Below, one piece after another: positions 24,990-36,500 of a stretch of DNA of 64,000 nucleotides (positions are counted from its first letter, which is position 1; each line of letters opens with the position of its first letter). Below the pieces are notes generated by a model. That model did no database searches. It saw only the letters and a list, made by a program, of their open reading frames with translations, and was not told the DNA's origin. The stretch is from an uncultured Tenacibaculum sp. (GTDB lineage Bacteria; Bacteroidota; Bacteroidia; Flavobacteriales; Flavobacteriaceae): the NCBI GenBank assembly GCA_947498055.1, contig CANMJA010000003.1, positions 172,808 through 236,807 of the forward strand, written 5' to 3'. The translations under genes and the position numbers were made by a program.

Positions 24990-26726
24990 TTATTTAAAAA
25001 TGAAATAGGTACTTAACACTAATATTGTTATAACAATTCCTACTAGTTTTGCATGTTTCCATGGTGTTATATCTATTTCTTCTGTAACCTTTGGAATGTA
25101 GACTTCTGTTTTAGGATTTAATTTACCTATCAACAACATAATAAGAATGTTTACTACAAAAAGAATTCCCATAATGTGTAGAAAATGCGGATACGCTTTT
25201 GCTTCAACAATCCCTACTTTTTTTATGTATGCTGGAATGTCTTTACTTTCTATATTTATTTCTTTATAAAATTTAATAGCTTCTTCTCCTTCTAATTTTT
25301 TTAAGAAACTAGTGCTTTTCATTCCGTTATCATCTAAAGCACTTTTTGTAAAATGAGGTTGTAACACTAATAAACTTATTAAATACATAATGACTCCACC
25401 AACTAACACCAATTTTGCAGCTTTGGCAGGTACACGCTTTGTTACAATACCAATGGTTACTACAGCCAAAATAGGCACACTTAAACTTCCTAAAGCTTGT
25501 TGTATGTATGAAAATAGGCCATCTGGTGCATTTGCTATAAATGGTGAAATAATCATTGCTATTAACGCTAGGAATAAGCCAAAAACTTTTCCTGCTTTTA
25601 CGGTATCTTTTTCTGATGCATTTTTATTAAAATATTGTTTGTACAAATCGAATCCAAATAAAGTTGCACTACTATTTAATAAACTATTAAAAGAACTTAA
25701 TACCGCTCCAAACAATACTGCTGCAAAAAAACCTAAATAAGCTCCAGGTAATACTTTTCGAACTAAAGCAGGATACGCTTTATCTGCATTATCTAAATTT
25801 CCTTCAAAAATATGCCATGCAATGATACCTGGTAATACCACTATTACTGGAATTAAAAACTTAACAAAACCGGCTAAAATCATTCCTTTTTGACCTTCTT
25901 TTAAACTTTTAGCTCCGAAGACTCTTTGTAGTATGGATTGATTTGTTCCCCAATAATACATTTGTGCAATCATCATACCTGTAAAGATGGTTCCAAATGG
26001 TATAGAAGCATCTATTTCTCCAATTGCATTAAATTTTTGTGGGTTCTTTTCCCAAAGAATATCTAAACCTTCAAAAAAACTACCCTCTCCAATAAATAGT
26101 AATCCGAAAATTGGTATTAATATCCCTCCAATTAACAACCCAACTGCATTTACTAAATCTGAAACCGCTACTGCTTTTAATCCTCCGAAAATTGCATAAA
26201 TAATTCCTATAATTCCTATAGACCATACACAAATCCAAATAATACTCGTTTGAGACATATTTAAGGCGGTTGGTAAGTCGAACATGGTACTAAAAGCCAT
26301 CGACCCTGAATATAAAATTGTAGGTAACAAAACAACTCCAAAAGCAATTAAAAACAATATAGAAAGTATTGTTTTTGTTTGATGATCGAAACGATCTTGA
26401 ATAAATTCTGGAATTGTAGTAATTCCTGAACGCATATATTTTGGAAGTAAATATATAGCTGTAAAAATCATGGCAATAGCGGCCAATGTTTCCCATGCCA
26501 TTACTAATACTCCTTCTGTAAACGATTGCCCGTTAAGACCCACTATTTGTTCAGCAGATAAGTTTGTTAATAATAATGACCCTGCAATCGTAATTGCTCC
26601 CAAACTTCTACCTCCCAAATAATATCCTTTTGCAGAATTCTCATCGGTTCCTTTAGTTGCATACCAAGCAATGAATGCTACTAATAATGTAAACCCTACA
26701 AATGAAGTAATAGATAATAAATCCAT
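24990..26726 (-). CDS. Sodium:solute symporter (SSS/SGLT family)
   Basis: A 578-residue inner-membrane protein with about 14 hydrophobic helices and SSS-family hallmarks: GRSLGAITIAGSLLLTNLSA near the N-terminus and YWGTNQSILQRVFGAKSL in the middle (the NQxxxQR pattern of SGLT-like sugar transporters). It should import a small sugar or sugar derivative with Na+, from periplasm to cytoplasm. It lies between the alpha-galactosidase (4 nt gap) and the glycerol kinase fusion, so its cargo is probably the substrate of both. The C-terminal half has a loop of about 70 residues between the last two helices (residues about 455-525). Substrate is inferred, not shown. Confidence 0.92.
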   Translation of the reverse strand: MDLLSITSFVGFTLLVAFIAWYATKGTDENSAKGYYLGGRSLGAITIAGSLLLTNLSAEQIVGLNGQSFTEGVLVMAWETLAAIAMIFTAIYLLPKYMRSGITTIPEFIQDRFDHQTKTILSILFLIAFGVVLLPTILYSGSMAFSTMFDLPTALNMSQTSIIWICVWSIGIIGIIYAIFGGLKAVAVSDLVNAVGLLIGGILIPIFGLLFIGEGSFFEGLDILWEKNPQKFNAIGEIDASIPFGTIFTGMMIAQMYYWGTNQSILQRVFGAKSLKEGQKGMILAGFVKFLIPVIVVLPGIIAWHIFEGNLDNADKAYPALVRKVLPGAYLGFFAAVLFGAVLSSFNSLLNSSATLFGFDLYKQYFNKNASEKDTVKAGKVFGLFLALIAMIISPFIANAPDGLFSYIQQALGSLSVPILAVVTIGIVTKRVPAKAAKLVLVGGVIMYLISLLVLQPHFTKSALDDNGMKSTSFLKKLEGEEAIKFYKEINIESKDIPAYIKKVGIVEAKAYPHFLHIMGILFVVNILIMLLIGKLNPKTEVYIPKVTEEIDITPWKHAKLVGIVITILVLSTYFIFK

Positions 26727-26730
26727 AATT

Positions 26731-28500
26731 TTAATTCTTTTTAAGTTGTATTAGCCCACAAGCTGGTGCTTCTAATTCATGAATTCCTATAGTAAAATCT
26801 ATACTGTTTTTACTAACTTCTACACCCATACAATTAAACACTGATAAATCATAAGTCCCTAAAGCTACTTTATTTTTAATAATAATTGTATTGGTTAATT
26901 TGGCATTAATAATATCAATGGTCTCAAACTCGTCTTTTATTTCCATAAAATAGTCATCATATACTCCAATTATAATACTCTTATCTTTCGTTACCTGTTT
27001 TAAAGGATAGTTTGCTAAAGGTTTAAAAGGTATAAAATTTCCTGTGGTAATAGTTTCTTTGTTTACATTCCAATAATTGGTGTAGAATTTAATCATTTTT
27101 AAATGATCTTCAGGAATCTTTTTCAACTCAACTGAAATTTGAGGAACACCAAACAATGTGTTTACCAATTGTAATGCAGCTACTTCTACTTTTTCTTCTG
27201 TATGCCAAGTAATCATATCACTATGTACAGCGGTGTTTCCTGCTAACATTTTAATATCTGCAATACGTACTCTATTCATAGTTCCATCTCCTGGGCAATC
27301 GAATGCACGAAACATATTTCCATATTTTCGCATTGCTGGCCCTGTATATTTCTGTCTAAACTCTATAAATACATCTGGATTTATATTACGTAATGTATAC
27401 ATTACATCCGTTAATAATCTATCTACAGCTTCATTTATGGAATGAAAATCCATTTCATTATTTTTCTCTTTAACCGTATCTGGGTACAATTTAAAATCAT
27501 CAATGAAATCTAATTTAAAACCATCTAAATTCCATTCAACCAGTGCTCTTTTATAAATGTTTATTAAGTACTCTCTAACTTCTGGATAACGTGGATCGAA
27601 AACGGGTGCCCAACGATGATCTTCTGTTAAAAACTTTCCTTTAAAACGTTTATAAGCTTCAGAGTATTTACCACAAAATGGTACTGAATACCAAAAACCT
27701 ACTTTCATCCCCGTGGCATGAATATCTTTAACAAATTTCTTTGTTTTTGATAAACGTTCAGGGTTCCAATCTCCCGTATAATCATATCCTCTATTACTAT
27801 CATTTGTTTGCCAACCATCATCTATCACAATAGATCTGTATCCTAAATCATATGCGATTTCACATTCTTCTACTAAGGTTTTTTCTTCCAAATTTTGATG
27901 AAATTGATACCATGTAGAATATAAAGGGTCTTGCGCTATTTCTGGTACAAATGCTGGTTTTAAATTCTCATATGTTTCCCACCATTTAGATACTTCTTTA
28001 ATTGCTTCAGAAAAATGTTTTTCTCCAGAATCTATTCTTATTTGAACATTAAAATGATTCAATTTTGAATGACGCTCACTAAACATCGTAATATGACAAT
28101 AGAATAAATCATCTTCTTCTCTAATAACTGCATCTAGCTCTAACTTGTTAATCGCATTAGAACATGAAAATGTATGTATGTTTTCATCTTGATTGCCAAA
28201 AAGACAAATAACAGGAGAATCTATAGAGATTCTAGATTCCATTGGTTTTAATTCCCAATCTGCTTGAATTCGTTTTGCAAAATCTGTTGTAGGTTTCCAT
28301 AAACCTTTGACATTATGAGCTGGTATTTTCCAACTAAATGTGATGATTCCTGGAATAGCTGGCTCTACAGCTGTTATGTTTATATCATAAATAGTTACTC
28401 CATTTTTGCTGTAAATTTTATTTAATTGCGTTTTAAAATTATCAGAAAGTCCATGTATTTGAATATCGTTTTCTGAAACTTTTGACGTTTCTTCTATCAT
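26731..28500 (-). CDS. GH36-type alpha-galactosidase, cytoplasmic
   Basis: A 589-residue glycoside hydrolase of the GH36/melibiase type (clan GH-D). A beta-rich N-terminal domain (1-180) precedes a TIM barrel with IVIDDGWQ (224-231), GFWYSVPF (268-275), VFDPRYPEVREYL (300-312) and the nucleophile motif FKLDF (D331). The likely acid/base lies in RAFDCPGDG (D401 or D405). There is no signal peptide, so the enzyme should work in the cytoplasm on imported small alpha-galactosides. The start overlaps the preceding gene by 4 nt, implying coupled translation. Because the fused GlpK-GlpD and a symporter follow, an alpha-galactosyl-glycerol is an attractive substrate. A GH27 or GH31 assignment is less likely from the motifs. 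Confidence 0.88.
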   Translation of the reverse strand: MIEETSKVSENDIQIHGLSDNFKTQLNKIYSKNGVTIYDINITAVEPAIPGIITFSWKIPAHNVKGLWKPTTDFAKRIQADWELKPMESRISIDSPVICLFGNQDENIHTFSCSNAINKLELDAVIREEDDLFYCHITMFSERHSKLNHFNVQIRIDSGEKHFSEAIKEVSKWWETYENLKPAFVPEIAQDPLYSTWYQFHQNLEEKTLVEECEIAYDLGYRSIVIDDGWQTNDSNRGYDYTGDWNPERLSKTKKFVKDIHATGMKVGFWYSVPFCGKYSEAYKRFKGKFLTEDHRWAPVFDPRYPEVREYLINIYKRALVEWNLDGFKLDFIDDFKLYPDTVKEKNNEMDFHSINEAVDRLLTDVMYTLRNINPDVFIEFRQKYTGPAMRKYGNMFRAFDCPGDGTMNRVRIADIKMLAGNTAVHSDMITWHTEEKVEVAALQLVNTLFGVPQISVELKKIPEDHLKMIKFYTNYWNVNKETITTGNFIPFKPLANYPLKQVTKDKSIIIGVYDDYFMEIKDEFETIDIINAKLTNTIIIKNKVALGTYDLSVFNCMGVEVSKNSIDFTIGIHELEAPACGLIQLKKN

Positions 28501-31500
28501 TTTCTTCTATTGTTAATTAAAAAGAGTTTTGCTGTTTCATCATTTTGCGATGCAAAAACCAAATCTTCTCCTTTTTTATTTTTTACTACTATTAAGTGAT
28601 GTGATTGTCCTGGTACATAAAAACCAGATTCTGTATTTTTTACTACTTCAAAACCTTTTTTACTTCCTTTTAAATATACACCAACGTGCGCGTCATTTAA
28701 ACCATAATTGGTTTCATTAGTTATATCATTGCCTACTAATAATGCATCTAAGTAACCATCTTTGTCTATATCTTTTACAAGTATATCATTAACAGGTGCT
28801 ATTTGACATATTTTGGGAAGCACAGTGATTTTGTAATTTCCATTTCCTAAATTTTCAACATAACTACTAGAAAAAGTAACCGCATTTAAGGTTTCTTCTT
28901 CTAAGTTTTTAATATTGAGTAATTCTGTGAAACTTACTTTTGAAAATGCATCGTAAGTTGGATATCTCTTTTTCAGTTTTACTAACTGTTTCATAATATC
29001 ATCACGAGTTTGTACAGGTAATAGCACTCCTTTTTTAGTGGAGTCATTATAATATTGTCCTATTACAGGATCTATACTACCATTAGTGTCATAATCTTTA
29101 TTATAAATATATACGGGTTTATTCTTTTTAGGTGTTATGTATCCATTCTCTCCTTGATTCCCTATTATAAAATCTTTATCTCCATCATTATCAAAATCTG
29201 CAACTTCAATTGTATTCCACCATCCGGAAGTCTCTACTTTTTCATTGCTATTATTTATAAAATTTGGTTTTGTTTTTTTAAGTTTTCCTTTCTCATTTAT
29301 AAAGATGGTTATGGGCATCCATTCTCCTACTAAAATTAAATCATCCCAACCATCTGAGTTTATATCTTGCCATGTAGCATCGGTAACCATTCCTACATTT
29401 TCTAGCTCTTTATTTATTTCATTTGTAAAAACTCCATTAGTATTAACCAGTAACTCACTTTTTGGTGTTAAAGGGTAATTACCAGTTACAATTCTACTTC
29501 CTACAAAAAGATCAATATCACCATCTTTATCAAAATCATTTGGTCTTATACACGAAGTTACATTGGTAGTTTTAGGTAATTTATTTTGTGATCTACTAAA
29601 ATTTCCTTTTCCATTATTTAAGTAAATTCTGTTCTGTAATAAACTCTCATTTTTTGAAAATTCTGTTCCTCCACTAGACACAAATAAATCTAAATCATTA
29701 TCATTATCTATGTCTACAAAAACAGCATCTGTATCTTCGTATTCACTATCTAAGATCTGTTTTAATTCAAAAATGCCATTGGAATTCTGAAACCAAATTG
29801 ATGAAGGCTCTCCTTTGCTTCCTCCTATGAAAATTTCATCTCCTTCTTTTCCATCTATGTTTGCAGCAGCAACACAAGGGCCAAACTTAGAATATTGACG
29901 CATTAAAAGATGTTGTTTTCTATAATCGTGCCCTTTATTTTCTTTGTGTTTATACTTAAATGTTGTTGATATATCTTTAAATAAAGTTTCTTTTGTCTCA
30001 ATTTTTTCAGCTACTTCTTCAGCAAGTTGTATATCAACCTCAATATTTGTATTACTTGTTATTTCTTTAATCTTTGAAATTTTTCCGTTAGGCCAAATAA
30101 CTTGTAAAGAATCTACTTTTGATGTAGATAAGCCAAAATGAATAATTGGTTCCATAGAGGATAAATATCCTCTTACTACAGATTGGTATTGATGCTGTGC
30201 TTTCCCTTCTTGCCAGAGAGTTATTTTACTTCCTATCCCCTTTTTATTTTGTTTATTTCCTTTTAATTGTATTCTTAAATAATTTCTATTTTCTAATTTC
30301 TCTACATTATTTTTAATTAAAAAAGCTTCTTCATTTATATTATTTACAATTAAATCTAAATCTCCATCGTTATCAAAATCTGCATAGGCTGCACCATTTG
30401 AATATGATTTTTTCCCTGTAGCCCATGTACTACTTACATTAGCAAATTCTAATTGTTCGTTATTTTCATAAAAATAATTTGAAATATGAATGCCTGATAA
30501 TCCTTTTAAAAGTTTCTTAAGTTTTTTGTTTTTTGTTTTTTGATTTCCAAAAATGGTACTTTGTGAAGAGTAATTAATAAAATCTAAATCCGTTATATCT
30601 TTAACATACCCATTGGTTATATACACATCTTTATCTCCATCATTATCCAAATCTGCTAAAATTGGTGCCCAACTCCAGTCTGTAGAAGACATTCCTGAAA
30701 TGTGCCCCACTTCACTTGCTTTTAAAATAGAATCATTAAGCATTCCGTTGTGTAATTGTAGCGTGTTATGCATGAACTGTGAAGCATACTTATTTCGTTT
30801 TGTTAAGAGATATTTTTCATAGTTCATTGATCCTAACATTTTCTTTTGTCTTTCATACTTCTCTGGAAGCATATCTACGACTAAAACATCTGGATTAGCA
30901 TCATTATTTACATCTGCAATATCAACTCCCATTGCGTTATAAGTAATGTGATTAAAAAATGATTGATTACTTTCTAAAAAACCTAAATGTTCATTGGTGA
31001 CAGTATCTACACCTTTATTAATATACAATAAGTCCTCTGTAATAAAATCATTAGAAACATATATATCTGGTAAATTGTCATTGTTAAAATCCTGTATAGC
31101 TACACCTAATGCGAAACCTTTATAAGTTATTCCTGAAATTTTAGAAACATCTCTAAAAACAGGATGATTTAGTTCTTCTTTTGTCTCATTTATTAATAAA
31201 ACATCTGATAAATTTTCTGGTAAATAATGTTTTGGTAGTGGTGAATTCTTATCGAATCTTAAATTTCCGTTTCTACCTATAAAAACGTCTAAATCTCCAT
31301 CATTATCAAAATCGAAAAAAACAGCTTGCTGACTATAATTTCCTTCGTTTAAATTATACTCTTTTGCTTGTTCTTTAAATGTTGGTACCTTTTCTTTATT
31401 TAAACCTTGATTTATAAAGAGTAAGTTCTCACAATTATTTTTACAATTTGCTCCTCCTACATTTAAATAAATATCATCCCAACCATCAGCATTTATATCT

Positions 31501-31868
31501 ACTATTGAAACTCCTGTTACCCATTTATTTAGTGCTATATTAAATTTTGATTGCTCAGAAATATCTTTAAAACTAAGTTTTCCTTCATTTAAATATATTT
31601 TTGAAGAAACTTGATTACCGGTTAACACAACATCTGAAAGGCCATCATTATTAAAATCACCAATACCTACACCTCCTCCGTTATATACGTACTGAAACGA
31701 TATAACATTCAAAGAATCATTCTCTTTTATTGTGTTTTTAAAAGTGATATTAGATTTTGAAGATGGTACAAATGAAAATTGTTTTTCTGCGATATTCTGT
31801 TTACAGGAAACTATTGCAAAAGCAATTAACAAGAAAAATAAATATTTTTTTAACTGTAGAAAAATCAT
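28497..31868 (-). CDS. FG-GAP/ASPIC-UnbV repeat surface lipoprotein
   Basis: A 1123-residue lipoprotein (FFLLIAFAIVSC, Cys about 22) with many FG-GAP/VCBS calcium-binding loops of the form DxNxDGxxD (DFNNDGLSD, DINADGWDD, DFDNDGDLD, DNDNDLDLF) that build beta-propellers. An ASPIC/UnbV domain (GIGSKITLW, HFGLS, VIWPNGK) sits at about 545-620, followed by a second propeller. Such proteins are often encoded next to SusC/SusD pairs and are thought to bind ligand at the cell surface, like SusE/SusF. It follows susD after a stem-loop and overlaps the alpha-galactosidase start by 4 nt. No catalytic motif is visible. Confidence 0.9.
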   Translation of the reverse strand: MIFLQLKKYLFFLLIAFAIVSCKQNIAEKQFSFVPSSKSNITFKNTIKENDSLNVISFQYVYNGGGVGIGDFNNDGLSDVVLTGNQVSSKIYLNEGKLSFKDISEQSKFNIALNKWVTGVSIVDINADGWDDIYLNVGGANCKNNCENLLFINQGLNKEKVPTFKEQAKEYNLNEGNYSQQAVFFDFDNDGDLDVFIGRNGNLRFDKNSPLPKHYLPENLSDVLLINETKEELNHPVFRDVSKISGITYKGFALGVAIQDFNNDNLPDIYVSNDFITEDLLYINKGVDTVTNEHLGFLESNQSFFNHITYNAMGVDIADVNNDANPDVLVVDMLPEKYERQKKMLGSMNYEKYLLTKRNKYASQFMHNTLQLHNGMLNDSILKASEVGHISGMSSTDWSWAPILADLDNDGDKDVYITNGYVKDITDLDFINYSSQSTIFGNQKTKNKKLKKLLKGLSGIHISNYFYENNEQLEFANVSSTWATGKKSYSNGAAYADFDNDGDLDLIVNNINEEAFLIKNNVEKLENRNYLRIQLKGNKQNKKGIGSKITLWQEGKAQHQYQSVVRGYLSSMEPIIHFGLSTSKVDSLQVIWPNGKISKIKEITSNTNIEVDIQLAEEVAEKIETKETLFKDISTTFKYKHKENKGHDYRKQHLLMRQYSKFGPCVAAANIDGKEGDEIFIGGSKGEPSSIWFQNSNGIFELKQILDSEYEDTDAVFVDIDNDNDLDLFVSSGGTEFSKNESLLQNRIYLNNGKGNFSRSQNKLPKTTNVTSCIRPNDFDKDGDIDLFVGSRIVTGNYPLTPKSELLVNTNGVFTNEINKELENVGMVTDATWQDINSDGWDDLILVGEWMPITIFINEKGKLKKTKPNFINNSNEKVETSGWWNTIEVADFDNDGDKDFIIGNQGENGYITPKKNKPVYIYNKDYDTNGSIDPVIGQYYNDSTKKGVLLPVQTRDDIMKQLVKLKKRYPTYDAFSKVSFTELLNIKNLEEETLNAVTFSSSYVENLGNGNYKITVLPKICQIAPVNDILVKDIDKDGYLDALLVGNDITNETNYGLNDAHVGVYLKGSKKGFEVVKNTESGFYVPGQSHHLIVVKNKKGEDLVFASQNDETAKLFLINNRRK

Positions 31869-31892
31869 TTTAAAAAATTAAAAATCAATAAA

Positions 31893-31925
31893 CAAAAGTC
31901 AAATTTGTAATAAATCTGACTTTTG
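31893..31925 (-). terminator. Stem-loop between susD and the FG-GAP gene
   Basis: CAAAAGTCAAATTT (31893-31906) pairs with AAATCTGACTTTTG (31912-31925) except for one G-U pair, with a T-rich minus-strand tail. It could cut transcription partly after susD, giving more SusCD than the downstream enzymes. Confidence 0.55.
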
Positions 31926-31950
31926 CAAAAAACAATTATTAATGGCTTAA

Positions 31951-33528
31951 TTAATATCCATCATTCTGATCTAATTCAGGATTTGCATCTCTTTCTGAAT
32001 TTGGAATCCAAACAAGCTCATGCTTTGAAATTTGAAAAACTCCTCCACTTAATGATTTTGGGTGATTCGTTTGCGATCCGTTTGTAACATGTAATGATGT
32101 TGCACCTAAATAATCATCTGCTAATCCCCATCTAACTAAATCGAAAAAACGATGTCCTTCTCCTGCAAGTTCCATTGCTCTTTCATCAATAATCGCTTGT
32201 TTAGCATCTTCTTTAGATAATCCAGTTGAAATTGGCATTAAACCAGATCCCATTCTTTGTCTTACCATATTCACATAATTCACTGCCTCAGCTGTCATTC
32301 CATCTTCATTAAGCGCTTCTGCTAACATTAATAAGACATCTGCATATCTTATGATTCTCCAATTATTACCTACGTTAGTTCCTAAAAAGTCTACTTCTGC
32401 TCTAGTACCTATATCCATTCCTGAATATTTTTTTGAAAAAATAGGTTCTACACCTGCATCAGTAGCTACTGTTATATCTTCACTTAAATCTACATTAAAA
32501 GCTGCACCTCCATAACCTGTTGCTCCAGGATAATCGTATGCTAATGTTTGATTTCGTCTAAATGTATCATTGTTTGTTTCAAATAAATTCTTTAACCAAG
32601 GGTTTACTACATGGCTTCTATCTGGAGATTTTGTTGGTGGCGCATAATCAATATGATAATTACCCATCGTTCCTGTTTGAGGAATATCTGAACCCCATAC
32701 AAAATTGGCTTGACCTAAAAATTGTAGTTCAAAAACAGATTCTGAATTATTTTCATTGGTTGTTGAAAAGTTATCTCCAAATTGATTTGCAGGAAGTAAA
32801 CTATATTTACCTACTAAATCATCTAATGTTTCATGAGCTTTAGCCCACTCTTTCATATATAAATAACTTTTACCTTTTAATGCTATTGCAGCACCAGATG
32901 TTGGTCTTCCTGAATTTTCACCTGACCAATTATCTGGTAACATTGTTTCCGCTTTTTCTAAATCTGCAATTATCTGTTCCCAAACTTTTAAAGGTTCTGC
33001 TTGCTTTACTAACAAATTATCTAAATCTGGTAATTCTGTAATTAACGGAACATTACCGTATAAATTAACTAAATACCAATAGTCAAAAGCTCTTAAAAAA
33101 TAAGCTTGCCCTACCAATTCATCGTAAGAATCAAGTTCTTTTGAAGTATTAACTATAATGTTATTACATCTAGCAATAGATTTATATAATTCTTGCCAAG
33201 GCTCAGTTGCCCATCTATCTCCTGGATTCCCTAAAAATGTAGACATTGCTGTATTACTTCCAAAAGGAAAAACATTAAATTCATCAGAACGTAATAAAGC
33301 CCCTGTATGTACAATTCTACCCCAAAAAAAGGTTCCTGTTATCGGATGAAAAGCACCGTTAACGGCTGCTTCAACTTGTTCAACTGAAGTTCCAAAATTA
33401 GCCGTTGATGTAGCATTATTATTCTGCTGATTTAAAACATCTTCTGAACATGCCTGAATTATAAAAATAATGCAGACAGTAACAGTGCTTATTAAAATTT
33501 TATATGAATATGATCTTGTTTTTTTCAT
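31951..33528 (-). CDS. SusD/RagB-family glycan-binding lipoprotein
   Basis: A 525-residue outer-membrane lipoprotein (TVCIIFIIQACSE, Cys about 27) with the SusD plan: N-terminal helical TPR-like region (QAYFLRAFDYWYLVNLYGNV at about 140-160), ADVLLMLAEALNE and the C-terminal signature ERAMELAGEGHRFFDLVRWG. It should cap the SusC pore and bind substrate at the cell surface. It starts 10 nt after the SusC stop codon, the classic susCD pairing, in the locus with alpha-galactosidase and GlpK-GlpD. The likely ligand is a galactoside; direct evidence is absent. Confidence 0.95.
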   Translation of the reverse strand: MKKTRSYSYKILISTVTVCIIFIIQACSEDVLNQQNNNATSTANFGTSVEQVEAAVNGAFHPITGTFFWGRIVHTGALLRSDEFNVFPFGSNTAMSTFLGNPGDRWATEPWQELYKSIARCNNIIVNTSKELDSYDELVGQAYFLRAFDYWYLVNLYGNVPLITELPDLDNLLVKQAEPLKVWEQIIADLEKAETMLPDNWSGENSGRPTSGAAIALKGKSYLYMKEWAKAHETLDDLVGKYSLLPANQFGDNFSTTNENNSESVFELQFLGQANFVWGSDIPQTGTMGNYHIDYAPPTKSPDRSHVVNPWLKNLFETNNDTFRRNQTLAYDYPGATGYGGAAFNVDLSEDITVATDAGVEPIFSKKYSGMDIGTRAEVDFLGTNVGNNWRIIRYADVLLMLAEALNEDGMTAEAVNYVNMVRQRMGSGLMPISTGLSKEDAKQAIIDERAMELAGEGHRFFDLVRWGLADDYLGATSLHVTNGSQTNHPKSLSGGVFQISKHELVWIPNSERDANPELDQNDGY

Positions 33529-33538
33529 GATTTCTTTT

Positions 33539-36500
33539 TTAAAAAGTTACTTGTACTCCTAAACTAAATGTACGTGAATTTGGATAAGATCTGGCATCTA
33601 AACCTCTACCTAAAAGCGGATTCACATTAGCTCTTAAGCCTGGTACTCCTGAGTTTAAATTTGCACGCCCTCCATTCGTTGATGCTACATCTGGATCGTA
33701 ACCACTATAATCTGTTATTACAAATACATTTTGAACATTAAATGATAATCTTAAATCATTTATCCAATCTACTCCTAATTTATCTTTTTTCAAAGAATAT
33801 CCTATTTCAATATTCTTCAATCTAAAATAAGACCCATCTTCCACAAAAAATGATGATGGTGCTTTATTTCCTGCAGGATCAGCAACCGTTGCTCTCGGTA
33901 TATTTGTATCAGTATTTGTTGGAGTCCATGCATTTAATACTTCACTTAATTTACCTCCATCTTGCCAAAGTATATTATAATAACGTCCTAAGTTGTATAT
34001 TTCATTCCCTTGTACTCCATTAAAGTTTAATGAAAAGTCTAAGTTTTTATATGCTCCATTAAAATTAAGACCATATGTGAAATCTGGAGTAGGATCTCCA
34101 ATTATTGTTCTATCTGCATCATCTACAGTACCATCTCCGTTAGTATCTACTCTAACAAAATCTCCTGTTGTTGGATTTACTTTTTCCTCTACAACCCAAC
34201 CATAAAAAGCTCCTACTGGACTATTTGCTTGTGTTCTATTTACAACTCTTAAATCTTCATCTACTCCTGGTCCTAAAATAGTAGCAGGCACGTCTTTTGC
34301 TTCATTTTTTAAGTTAAATGAAAAATTAGTCGCAATAGTATATGTAAAATCTCCTTCAGACTTATTATAACTTAAATCAAATTCGAAACCATCATTTACT
34401 AAAGTTCCAGCATTTCTTGTTACAGGCAAACTAACACCAGCTGTTGATGGAACATTAATAGGCACTAATGCATCTTCAACATTCTTCGTATAATAATCTG
34501 CTGTAAATTTAATTTTATTATCTAAAAAAGCCATGTCTACACCAACATCAAACGTTTTAGTTGTTTCCCAAACTAAATTTTCATCTGCTAAAGTTGTTTG
34601 TGCTAAACCAGTTGCTAAACCACCTCCAAAACTTGTATTTGATTGATTTGCTAAAAACACTGCTTGAGTTGGATAAAATTGATCTGGATATGAACCTAAT
34701 TCACCATAAGATACCCTAAGTTTTAAAAAGTTAATAGTTTCTGATTTCCAAAACTCTTCACTAGTTACGTTCCACGCTCCAGAAAAAGCAGGAAAGTACC
34801 CTACTCTATTTACTTCAGAAAATCTCGAAGATTCATCTCTTCTTAAAGTTGCTGAAAATAAATATTTATTATCATAGTTATAATTTACTCTACCAAAATA
34901 AGATAATAAAGCTGCCTTATTCCTTTCTCCTATTGCCTGAACAACATTTGTTAATGCACTAGATACTCTAATTGTATTTGCTGGTGTTCCTTCACCATAC
35001 AAACCATTACTATCTTGAGATTCAACAAACCTAGTGTGCCCTAACACAACATTTAACTTATGCTTTTCATTGAATTTCTTATCATAAGTAATTGTAGGTT
35101 CAAATAATAAGTTCACATCATTTACTCTAAAATCTGTTAAATCATTAAACTCATTAAAGTTTCTTACTGGATCAATTCTTGATGCAGGATCGATACTTGT
35201 CATTAAATAAGTTGGTGTAAATTGATAATTTCTTCTATTTCTATAATCTAAACCAAAATTAGATGACAGTGTTAATTCTTCACTTAATTCATAATCTACT
35301 TTTAAACTAGTAAATAAAGTTCTTGTAGTTTCCAAATTATCTTCTAAAGAAGCCAATCCAAATTGGTTTACACCTCCAGGACCATGAATATCTGAAGTAG
35401 GACCATCAAAACCTCCTTCAAAATTAGGATTTCTTCTTGCTATTGTTGGCGCAGTAGTACCATCAAAACCATACCAGTTATTCTCTTGTAGCCTACCTTC
35501 AGCTAAACCTAAAGATTGAGTTATCTTAAATTTACCTAAAGTATGAGTAGAATTAAACCTTGCATTTGTTCTTCTAAATCCTGATCCTATTAAAATACCA
35601 TCTTGTTCAAAATGATTTAAAGAACCAAAATAAGAGGAGTTTTCTCCTCCTCCAGAAATTGAAACACCATATTCTTGTAATAACGCAGATTTTAATGATT
35701 CTTCTTGCCAATCAGTATTTACACCATTCCAATTAACTCTTGTTGCTTCTCCATCGTTTTCGAAACGTTGATTTAAGTAATTTGTATATTGCTCACCATT
35801 AATAAAATCTAATTTTTTACTCGGTGTATCTATACCAGTTCTAGAATTAAAGGTAACAGACAGAGATCTATTTTTTTTACCATGCTTTGTTTTAATTAAC
35901 ACCACACCATTTGCTGCTCTTGATCCGTAAATTGCTGCCGCCGCTGCATCTTTAAGTACTGATAAATCTTCAATATCATTTGGATTAATGTAATCCATAT
36001 TATCTACAAATAAACCATCTACAATATAAAGAGGATCTGCATTACTTAATGAATTAATACCTCTAATAAATACGTTTGCAGATCCTCCCGGTTGCCCTCC
36101 AGAACTTTCAACCTGAATACCAGTTAGTTTACCTTGTAATGCCGTAGTTGGATTACTCGCTATGGTATTCATAATATCTTTTCCTTTAATAGTACTAATT
36201 GCACTCGTATTTTCTCTTTTACTAGAACTACCATATCCTAATATAACTACCTCATCTAAGGTTCCGGTATCTTCAACCATTACTATATTTAATGGGTTTT
36301 GATCCTTAAAGATGACCTCTTGACTTTTAAAACCAATAAAACTGAAAAGAATTACATCTCCAGTTTTAACTTTATTAAGTGTGTAGTTTCCATCAAGATC
36401 TGATGTCGTTCCATTTTGTGTTCCTTTTACCACAATATTAACTCCAGGTAATGGAAAGTCTTTATCAGACACAGTACCTGAAACAGATTGTGCATTTGTT

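Noticed and set aside
25390..25740. Plus-strand frame of 116 codons
   Set aside because: Antisense to the sodium symporter; composition and lack of family match mark it as a shadow.
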